This document shows, in pieces, positions 42,755 through 49,631 of a stretch of DNA of 52,203 bases. The DNA lies in assembly GCA_020634335.1 (NCBI GenBank), contig JACKBY010000023.1, positions 1 to 52,203 on the forward strand, given 5' to 3'. Numbering within the stretch: the first letter of the stretch is position 1; the number at the start of each line of letters is the position of its first letter. This DNA is from Promineifilum sp. (GTDB lineage Bacteria; Chloroflexota; Anaerolineae; Promineifilales; Promineifilaceae). A model generated the notes under the pieces. That model searched no databases, was not told the DNA's origin, and saw only the letters and a list, made by a program, of their open reading frames with translations. The position numbers and the translations under genes are program-made.

Positions 42755-43083
42755 GAGTAGATGGCAGGAATGAACAGCTGCCCTCGCTACGAAGGTGTTC
42801 CAGGAGCAAGTGCCGGCTCGTCAGACCGGCAGTAATAATCAAATAAATCTAACCAGTGTCGCAGAGCGATTCGCGGGACGACCTAAGACGTTGCCGCATC
42901 TCTGCCGACAGAGGAGATGCTTTATGCCCTGGCACTAGGCGGTTGCCTGGTCGAACTTACACACCCCAACCCAGTGCGGAATCGTTGCTGCCGTTGTGCA
43001 ATTTGCGGCAAAAGCGACCGACTTGGGCTCACTCGACACCAAGATTGAAATCAGACACCCCGCTCTTTTAAAGAGGAACTATA
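42755..43083 (+). ncRNA. Long structured 5' leader, candidate cis-regulatory RNA
   Basis: Stems that can be paired by eye include GTCG/CGAC with an inner GCG/CGC (about 42858-42881), GCATCTC/GAGATGC (42896-42920), AGGC-GGTT-GCCT (42937-42948) and a closing CGACC/GGTCG pair around the last two. CTCTTTTAAAGAG at 43063-43075 can fold over the ribosome-binding site. I recognise no riboswitch class; the end of the stem region is only loosely like a c-di-GMP-I element. Confidence 0.35.
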
Positions 43084-44160
43084 ATGATGAATCGACTTTG
43101 GAAACGCATCGCTGTATTTGCCGTCGTCCTGGTGGTCACCGTCGGCGTGATGGTGCAAGTGGCCGCCGCGCAGGGCATAACGCCTTACCCCGGCATCATT
43201 TATATCAGCACCGATGCCGCGGGCATGACCGATGACGGCGTTCCTTACGACGCGTATGACATTGTGGGCCGTATCCCCTACCTGAATGGCGGTAGCCCGA
43301 CGACCAACGACGCCTACGCCTGGTTCAAGCTTTTCGACGGCGAATACTACGGTCTGGGAAACGTGCACAATATCAACGGATTCAGCATCGAATGGGCTGA
43401 AATAGGCCCTTGCGGCGGTATCGTGGCCGATTGCGTGTCCCCCTACCCGGTTGGAACCCCCCTGGACAATGTAGAAGCGCTGTACTTGTCCTTTGATTTC
43501 ACCGCCCGCCACGTTCCCGGCATCCCCGACAAGGTCCGCGGCCAGGACATCGTGGTGCTCCACCCCAACGACATCACCCCCAGCGTCGTCACGGACGGCG
43601 ACTTCGAGGTCTATTTTGACGGCTCCGATGTAGGTCTGTCGACCATCTCCGAAAAGATTGACGCCCTCGACGTCTGGACGGCGGACATGGTGCCGAGTGA
43701 CGTATCCTTTCCCGAAGACTGTGCCGCCGGTCTGATTTTCGTTAGCACCCAGGGCAACTATCGCGTGCCAACGCCGGGCGGCTCGCTGGTCGGCGACGGC
43801 TCCGACATCCTCATGTTCTGCGCCACCAATCTGGGCAACGACACGGCGGGCTTCTGGTTCCGCGGCTTCGACGGTTCAGACCTGAGCGTCACGCCCAAGC
43901 ACGCCATCACCGGCATTGATATAGTGGAACTGCTGCCGGTTGACCCATACGGCCAGGTCGACGAGGAACCGGCCGAGTTAATATTCGGTTTCATCGCTCG
44001 CCAGGCCTTCACGGCCGACTATGCCGTGGGTGGGCCCAGCGAATTGTTTGCCGCCGACTACACCGGCTTCATCGACGGCCCCGCGGACGACTTCAACGGA
44101 ACGTGGCCGGCGCTCAACGGCACGGCGACGGGGCTGTCCCTGGGCGATATTGGAAATTAG
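43084..44160 (+). CDS. Exported protein of the FDGSDVGL family
   Basis: The 358-residue protein has a clear signal peptide (hydrophobic 10-25, cleavage near VAAA at 26-29). The mature part is one acidic, aromatic domain with IYISTDA near 40, YFDGSDVGL at 177-185, STQGNYRVP near 220, FCATNLGNDTAGFWF near 243-257 and a second FDGSDL at 262-267. It is the closest relative of the next gene; both share module order with the C terminus of the gene at 545. I know of no named family with a proved function. GAGG 7 bp upstream supports the first ATG. Its long leader suggests post-transcriptional control. Confidence 0.85.
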   Translation: MMNRLWKRIAVFAVVLVVTVGVMVQVAAAQGITPYPGIIYISTDAAGMTDDGVPYDAYDIVGRIPYLNGGSPTTNDAYAWFKLFDGEYYGLGNVHNINGFSIEWAEIGPCGGIVADCVSPYPVGTPLDNVEALYLSFDFTARHVPGIPDKVRGQDIVVLHPNDITPSVVTDGDFEVYFDGSDVGLSTISEKIDALDVWTADMVPSDVSFPEDCAAGLIFVSTQGNYRVPTPGGSLVGDGSDILMFCATNLGNDTAGFWFRGFDGSDLSVTPKHAITGIDIVELLPVDPYGQVDEEPAELIFGFIARQAFTADYAVGGPSELFAADYTGFIDGPADDFNGTWPALNGTATGLSLGDIGN

Positions 44161-44257
44161 TTTCCATGGAGACAGACGAGCGTGCACACGCGCGATTCTG
44201 AAACGGCCCGGCCCCTGTCTTAACGGGCTGAAGTCGTGCAGATTGTAATGGTACGAC

Positions 44258-44291
44258 GATGCCCCCGACGACCGAGCGTCGCGGGGGCATC
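44258..44291 (+). terminator. Hairpin after the first FDGSDVGL exoprotein gene
   Basis: A perfect 10-bp outer stem, GATGCCCCCG with CGGGGGCATC, encloses a smaller ACG/CGT pairing. There is no T-run directly after it. The rest of the 44161-44503 gap has no gene; a GC-rich hairpin-prone leader precedes the next ATG. Confidence 0.55.
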
Positions 44292-44503
44292 CGGACCGCG
44301 TTCAGCGGTGAGGAGCTGCACATATGAGTTGATTGCCTGAGGGGGGCGCGCCCAAACGGGTTTCCAAGCCCCGCGGGTTTTTCCAGCCGGCGTTGACCGG
44401 TGCTGCGCCCAATGATTCGTTCCATCCAAACCGGCCGCCTTCGCCGGAGCCAGTCAAGCGGCGACACAGGTGGTTTATATGGATTTCACAGGAGATATTA
44501 GTA

Positions 44504-45577
44504 ATGTACGCGCGAGATACGAAAAAGCTTTTACGGTTCGGTCTGGTGATGGTCATCTTTTTGATCGCCGCTACGGCCTGTTTCCCCGATTACAACGGTG
44601 TATTCATCAACATGGATACGGTTGGCACCACGTCCGACGGTGTCAATTACGACAAAAATGACATTCTCTTCCTCGATCTGGCAGGCGGCAACAGCCCGGT
44701 TGCCAACTATACGTCGAACTGGATCACCGTTTTCGATGGCGAAGACTATGGCTTGAATGATACCAAGCACGATCTTAGCGCCTTCAGCTTCAACGAACAG
44801 ACCTTCGACTACATCTTCCTCGGCAACGAGCTGGATACCGACGAAGAGTTGTATCTGTCCTTCGAAGCCAACCGCACCAAGATACCGGGTATCTTTCCCA
44901 CCTGGGTCTACGGCCAGGACATTGTGAAGTTCACCAATGGCGCGGCCAATTACGACGGATATGAGTACGAGATGTTCTTCGACGGCTCCGACGTGGGCCT
45001 GACGACGATGAGTGAAAAGGTGGACGGCATCTCCGTCTGGCCGCCGGAGTACTACGAAGTGTTGGCCGCCGACGTGGACTTCCCCTACGATTGCAACGCC
45101 GGGGTCATCTTCCTCTCGACGCGCGGCCGCTATCGGGTCAACAACAATCAGGGCGGCTTCCTGGTCGGCGACGGCAGCGACGTGCTGGCCTTCTGCGCCA
45201 CCAATCTGGGGTACAACACGGCCGGCTTCTGGTTCCGCGCCTTCGACGGCTCCGAAGCCAACATCGACCCGCCCAACGCCCTCACCGGTCTGGACGTGAT
45301 CGACGTCGACTACTACGGAATTACCAGCAATGTCGACAGCGGCACGATCGACAACGGCATCACCTTCCTGTTCACACCGCGGCGTGACTTCACCGGCGAC
45401 ACGGAAGGCGGCGGTACGTTATACGGCCAGGCTTCCGAGTTGAACGCCGGCATCAAGGACGGCAACCACCACTACCTGGATGGCCCGTTCTGGAATTTCA
45501 ATGAGGACGGCAGCTACCCGGCCGTCAATGGCTTTGTGGAAAATATCAGCCTGCTCGATATGCCGTCTTTCCCCTAG
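44504..45577 (+). CDS. Lipoprotein of the FDGSDVGL family
   Basis: The 357-residue protein has a lipoprotein signal (hydrophobic 11-25, ATAC lipobox with Cys26), unlike its neighbour, so it should be anchored to the membrane surface. The mature domain has FINMDTVGTTSDGVNY near 33-48, FFDGSDVGL at 158-166, STRGRYRVNN near 206, and FCATNLGYNTAGFWF near 226. A late segment, FLFTPRRDFTGD, matches FGFIARQAFTAD of the neighbour. I chose the ATG at 44504 because AGGAG lies about 9 bp upstream; the same frame runs back to 44333 without start support. The function is unknown; it is probably a paralogue made by duplication of the gene before it. Confidence 0.85.
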   Translation: MYARDTKKLLRFGLVMVIFLIAATACFPDYNGVFINMDTVGTTSDGVNYDKNDILFLDLAGGNSPVANYTSNWITVFDGEDYGLNDTKHDLSAFSFNEQTFDYIFLGNELDTDEELYLSFEANRTKIPGIFPTWVYGQDIVKFTNGAANYDGYEYEMFFDGSDVGLTTMSEKVDGISVWPPEYYEVLAADVDFPYDCNAGVIFLSTRGRYRVNNNQGGFLVGDGSDVLAFCATNLGYNTAGFWFRAFDGSEANIDPPNALTGLDVIDVDYYGITSNVDSGTIDNGITFLFTPRRDFTGDTEGGGTLYGQASELNAGIKDGNHHYLDGPFWNFNEDGSYPAVNGFVENISLLDMPSFP

Positions 45578-45617
45578 ATGACGCGGGTTTCGCCCCTGAT
45601 CAGTAGGCAATAGACAA

Positions 45618-45649
45618 TCGGTCCCCGGCGTGCGAGCGCCGGGGACCGA
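45618..45649 (+). terminator. Perfect 13-bp hairpin between exoprotein and subtilase genes
   Basis: The arms at 45618-45630 and 45637-45649 pair perfectly around TGCGAG. No T-run follows. It resembles the T-poor hairpins at 248 and 44258. Confidence 0.6.
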
Positions 45650-45710
45650 GCGCGCTCGCGGTTGTACAGCAGCGTGTTCAGGCCACAGCTTGTGGCAAGG
45701 GATCACGGAA

Positions 45711-48062
45711 ATGAATAGCAAGATCAAAGTGGCTGCTGCGGTGGCTTTTCTGTGTGTTGTCGGGTTACTCGGCTTGCGGCCGGCGTCGGCCGCGATTGAG
45801 GCTCCCATCGCGGGCACGCCCGACGTATGGGTGGGGGGTCTGGCCGCGCCGCGGCAAACGTCCCACGTGCTGGTCGAGCTGGCGACCGATCCGGCCTCGG
45901 CCGGGTTGGCCGGCCGTGTTGACCACATCTTCGGCCACTGGTACAGGCTCTATCCGGCCCCTTCCGAGTCAATCGACGCCCTGCTGACCACCGAGGCCGC
46001 CAACCCGGCCGTGCTGCGCGTGGAGCCAGACTATGTGATGACGGCCGACGCCGCGCCCGACGACCCCCTCTACCCGCGCCAGTGGCACATGCCGCAAGTG
46101 CAGGCGGAGCAAGCCTGGGACGTGACCACGGGCGACGGCGTCATCGTCGCTGTGCTCGATTCCGGGATCGACCCCAACGGCGAGGACGGCTTTTGCCATC
46201 CGCTTTACGCCGAATACAACGTCGTCGGCAATTCGACCCTCCCCGGCGCGGCGCTCGACGACCTTAACCACGGCACTCACGTTGCCGGGACAGTGGCCGG
46301 CTGCGCCGGCAATGCCACGGGCGTCGTCGGCCTGGCCTATGACGCGCGCCTCATGGCCGTCAAGGTGCTGACCAACGGCAGCGGCTCCAATGCCGACATC
46401 GCCGAGGGCATCGTCTGGGCCACCGACAACGGGGCGCAGGTCATCAATATGTCGCTCGGCTCCAGCTGTTTCAGCGCCTGGCCGTCGTGCAGCGTCGGTG
46501 TGGTCAACGACGCCATCGACTATGCCGCGGCCCACGACGTGGTCATCGTCGTATCGGCCGGCAACAACAACCGGGCCGTGCTGGGCTTCCCCGGCAACCA
46601 CCCCGAGGTGATCGGCGTCATGGCGACGCGCTACAATCAGACGCGCGCCTCCTACAGCAATTATGGCCCGGCGGTCGATATTGCCGCGCCCGGCGGCCAG
46701 ACCTCGCAAGACCAAAACAACGACGGCTTCCCGGACGGGGTCTTGCAGGAGACGTTTGTCAACAATTCATCGCCCCACAACTTCCAGTACAGCTATTTCC
46801 AGGGCACGTCGATGGCCGCGCCCCACGTGACCGGCGCGGTGGCGCTGCTGCGGGCCTGCGCGCCGGAAGCCGACCGCGATGCCGTGCGCGCCGCGCTGGA
46901 GGGCTATGCCCTCGATCTGGGCCAGCCGGGCTTCGACAATACCTACGGCAACGGCCTCTTGCAGACCTACGACGCCCTGGCCGGTCTGGCCTATGGCACG
47001 GGCCGCGATCCGGCCGACCATTGCGCGCCGACGGCCGAGCCGCCGCCGTGCTTCACCGTGTCGGCCACGGCCGACGGCCCCGGTGTGGTGTTGGTCGATC
47101 CGCCGCCCAACTGCGACCCCGACGGCGAGGACCCGATTGAGCTGACGGCTTACGATTTCGGCACGGTGCTGACCTTCACCGCCGACCCCGACCCGGGCAA
47201 CGTGTTCACCGGCTGGAGCGGCGACCTGGGCGGCGACTCGCCGGCGCAATCGCTGCGCGTCACGCGCGATCTGGCCGTGACGGCCGGGTTTGCGCCGCCG
47301 CCGCCGGAGCCGACCGTTGCCATCAGCCTGAAGACCAACGGCACGGCCGCCGGGCTGGCCTATGCCGACGAGGACGTGCTGGTTGACGAGCCGGGCCAGG
47401 CCCTGACGCGATTGTTCATAGGCGCGGATCATGGCCTGGGCAAGAAGGATATCAATGCGCTGGCGATTCTCGACGACGGCTCGCTGCTGATCAGCGTCGA
47501 CGGGCCGGTAAAGAACCTGCCCGGCCTGTCGGGGATCAAGATCGACGATAGCGACATCGTGCGCTACATTCCCGCTACGGGGCAATTCGAGTGGTACTTC
47601 GACGGCTCCGACGTGGGACTGACGACGGCGGCCGAGGACATCGACGCCATCGCCCTGCTGCCCGACGGCCGCCTGTTGCTGAGTACCACCGGCAATGTGA
47701 AGGTCGTGGGCGTGTCGGGCCAGGACGAAGACGTGCTGGTGTTCACGGGCGTGTTGGGTTCCGAGCAAACCAGCGGCACGTTTGCGCTCTACCTGGACGG
47801 CAGCGATCTGTCCACAGCCCTGAGCGATATCGACGGGCTGGACTTCGCGCCCGGCGGAATGGGCGGCAATGGAATACTCTATATGTCGACCGACAAGAAG
47901 GGGATTATTGGCGGCGAGACGATGCTTGGCGACGACGTATTTGCCTGTCACATCAACACGCTGGGCGCGTCGTCGAGTTGTGAATTAATCGAGCGCGTCT
48001 GGTCGGGGCAGGCGGAAGGGATGCCGGCCAAGGCCAACGTCGACGCGCTGGATATCAATTAG
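45711..48062 (+). CDS. Subtilase (S8) with InlB-type repeat and C-terminal FDGSDVGL module
   Basis: The 783-residue protein has a signal peptide (about 1-27), an inhibitor-like prodomain to about 110, and an S8 catalytic domain with Asp150 (AVLDSGID), His187 (NHGTHVAG), the oxyanion Asn in SAGNNN near 284, and Ser367 (GTSMAAPH). A Cys-containing InlB B-repeat-like domain follows at about 445-535 (FTGWSGDLGG). The last ~245 residues are an FDGSDVGL-type module, with YFDGSDVGL at 629-637 and YLDGSDLS near 694. It is probably an exported protease. The shared module with its two upstream neighbours suggests common localisation or ligand. The track upstream to 45630 lacks a start; AAGGGA precedes 45711. 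Confidence 0.92.
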   Translation: MNSKIKVAAAVAFLCVVGLLGLRPASAAIEAPIAGTPDVWVGGLAAPRQTSHVLVELATDPASAGLAGRVDHIFGHWYRLYPAPSESIDALLTTEAANPAVLRVEPDYVMTADAAPDDPLYPRQWHMPQVQAEQAWDVTTGDGVIVAVLDSGIDPNGEDGFCHPLYAEYNVVGNSTLPGAALDDLNHGTHVAGTVAGCAGNATGVVGLAYDARLMAVKVLTNGSGSNADIAEGIVWATDNGAQVINMSLGSSCFSAWPSCSVGVVNDAIDYAAAHDVVIVVSAGNNNRAVLGFPGNHPEVIGVMATRYNQTRASYSNYGPAVDIAAPGGQTSQDQNNDGFPDGVLQETFVNNSSPHNFQYSYFQGTSMAAPHVTGAVALLRACAPEADRDAVRAALEGYALDLGQPGFDNTYGNGLLQTYDALAGLAYGTGRDPADHCAPTAEPPPCFTVSATADGPGVVLVDPPPNCDPDGEDPIELTAYDFGTVLTFTADPDPGNVFTGWSGDLGGDSPAQSLRVTRDLAVTAGFAPPPPEPTVAISLKTNGTAAGLAYADEDVLVDEPGQALTRLFIGADHGLGKKDINALAILDDGSLLISVDGPVKNLPGLSGIKIDDSDIVRYIPATGQFEWYFDGSDVGLTTAAEDIDAIALLPDGRLLLSTTGNVKVVGVSGQDEDVLVFTGVLGSEQTSGTFALYLDGSDLSTALSDIDGLDFAPGGMGGNGILYMSTDKKGIIGGETMLGDDVFACHINTLGASSSCELIERVWSGQAEGMPAKANVDALDIN

Positions 48063-48068
48063 AATGAG

Positions 48069-48108
48069 TGGTCAGTGGATCGTCAGCAGCAATTGCTTCC
48101 ACTGACCA
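48069..48108. terminator. Hairpin between subtilase and CoA-binding genes
   Basis: A perfect 11-bp stem (48069-48079 with 48098-48108) has an inner AGCAATTGCT palindrome. No T-run follows, so termination is uncertain. Confidence 0.45.
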
Positions 48109-48125
48109 CAGTTCAACGGACCATT

Positions 48126-48548
48126 ATGAACAACGATCCGCAATACGAAGACATCCACTACATCCTGACCCACTACCGCACGGTGGCTGTGGTGGGATTC
48201 AGCGACAGTGATCGGCGCAAGGCCGCTTTCTATGCCCCGGCTTATCTGAAGGGGCATGGCGGCTACACCGTCATCCCGGTCAATCCGCGGCTGGAGGTCG
48301 GCCTTGGCCGCCCCGCCTATGCGTCGTTGCTCGACGTGCCCGATGCCGTGGATGTGGCCCTCATCTATTTATCGCCCAAGCGGCTGGGCCCGGTCGTCGA
48401 TCAGGCCATTGCCATTGGCGCGAAGGCGGTGTGGTTGCCGGTGGGCGTGGTCGACGAGGCGGCGGCCGCTCGCGCCCGCGCCGCCGGGCTGCGGGTGGTA
48501 ATGGATCGCTGCATGATGGTGGAGCACAAGCACCTGGACGTGGACTAG
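48126..48548 (+). CDS. CoA-binding (YccU-type) protein
   Basis: The 140-residue cytoplasmic protein is one CoA-binding Rossmann domain, with VAVVGFSDSDRRKAAFYAPAYL near 19-40, IPVNPR near 50, and VMDRCMMVEHKHL near 125-137. This matches the short YccU family, related to the nucleotide-binding part of succinyl-CoA synthetase but without a catalytic partner. The cellular role is unknown. The start is the ATG at 48126; upstream in-frame codons run through the hairpin. Its end overlaps the convergent DUF3054 gene by 4 bp. Confidence 0.9.
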   Translation: MNNDPQYEDIHYILTHYRTVAVVGFSDSDRRKAAFYAPAYLKGHGGYTVIPVNPRLEVGLGRPAYASLLDVPDAVDVALIYLSPKRLGPVVDQAIAIGAKAVWLPVGVVDEAAAARARAAGLRVVMDRCMMVEHKHLDVD

Positions 48549-48955
48549 GCCCGCGCCGCCCGCCGCCGCGCCCAGCCATAGACGGCCGCCCGCCAGCCGA
48601 GGATGAACAGCCCGCCCAGCCCCAGGGCCACAATCATAAATATCAGGATGATGGACGCTTGCCCGCGCCACAAGGCGCGCAGGATGAGGCCCAACGGTGC
48701 GGCGATGAGCCAGGCGGCGGCGACGCGACCCAGCCAGGTGGCGGCCGGCCAGTCGCCCGGCAGGCGCAGAACGCCCATGAGCCAGGCGACAACGCTCCAC
48801 GGCAAGGCCAGCGCCAGCGTTGTCGTGAACAGGCTGGGCAGCGCGCCGGTCAGGCTCATGCCGTGGTCGCGCTGGCCGATAAAGACGAAGAGCAACAAGA
48901 TAAGCAAATCCCCGGCCCAAAGAGGCAGGGAGATCGAACGAGTGGTGTTGTTCAT
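48545..48955 (-). CDS. DUF3054 family membrane protein
   Basis: The 136-residue protein has four membrane helices (about 11-28, 40-62, 75-92 and 101-122), a polar start (MNNTTRSISLPLWAGD) and a basic Arg/Ala tail (GWARRRAARA). The WAGDLLILLLFVFIGQRDHG opening is the signature I associate with DUF3054. The family function is unknown. It converges on the CoA-binding gene with a 4-bp overlap of stops, so antisense pairing of the two mRNA ends is possible. Confidence 0.85.
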   Translation of the reverse strand: MNNTTRSISLPLWAGDLLILLLFVFIGQRDHGMSLTGALPSLFTTTLALALPWSVVAWLMGVLRLPGDWPAATWLGRVAAAWLIAAPLGLILRALWRGQASIILIFMIVALGLGGLFILGWRAAVYGWARRRAARA

Positions 48956-49079
48956 AAGATTTCAGTGTGTCAGGGCGTGACAAGCTCTATCCCCAGACAG
49001 CGGAGTATATCACACGAACGGCCCGCCGGCGCGGGTTCAAACCCGCTGCTGAGGGATTTTCAGGAATCGATTGCTCTCC

Positions 49080-49309
49080 GTAACGCCGGTTTCTAAACCG
49101 GCTCCGCAGCCTACCCCATTCTCGGCCGCCCTGTAACGCCGGTTTCTAAACCGGCTCCGCAGCCCACCCCGTTCTCGGCCGCCCCGTAACGCCGGTTTCT
49201 AAACCGGCTCCCCAGCCCACCCCGTTCTCGGCCGCCCCGTAACGCCGGTTCCTAAACCGGCTCCGCAGCCTACCTTGTTCTCGGCCGGCGGATAAAAACC
49301 CGGCGCTAC
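49080..49309. repeat. Tandem 53-bp palindromic array (four units) ending in a composite element
   Basis: GTAACGCCGGTTTCTAAACC starts at 49080, 49133, 49186 and (with one change) 49239, a strict 53-bp period. Each unit has an AACCGGC/GCCGGTT stem and a TTCTCGGCCG tail. The last unit continues through GGCGGAT and AAAACCCGGCGCTAC, making the composite seen inverted at 20901-20971. A related GCGGGTTCAAACCCGC palindrome lies near 49032. Confidence 0.9.
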
Positions 49310-49631
49310 ACCATCTGAAAAGCCAAACCGATTCACGCGCTTTGACGACTTAACTCGGAGGTGGGGCGAGCCCACGGCGACCGCCATTACGCTTCGCAGA
49401 ATCTCCTCTCGCCGCTGCCTCGCCCTCTACGGTGGGGTGCGTGTCGCTTGATCAGGGTCAGGCGACCGTGAACCAACGCCAATGGATTCGCCCAACAACG
49501 GGTGCGCCGCCTTTCCGGGTTGTTCTTCGGCGCGCAAGCCGGAAAGTTCGCGCTACCGTCGCGCACATTGCCGCGCCCCCGCCGATGAGTTAAAGTTGTC
49601 TCCGGCCCAGCGGCCAAGGGGAATACTGGTT
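49310..49631. other. Leader region of the second subtilase gene
   Basis: No gene is seen; short minus-strand frames here look spurious. Several GC stems (for example CGCCGAAGAA-like arms around 49525-49545) could fold in the mRNA. No convincing -35/-10 pair was found, so the promoter is not placed. Confidence 0.35.

Noticed and set aside
42850..42955. c-di-GMP-I riboswitch
   Set aside because: Only the GGTTGCC-like end and a GGGACG stretch are similar; the conserved GCAAA and CAAAGCC core is missing, so I list only a structured leader.
49080..49309. CRISPR-like array of repeats
   Set aside because: The whole 53-bp unit repeats, including the part that would be spacer, and there are no cas genes; it is a tandem repeat.
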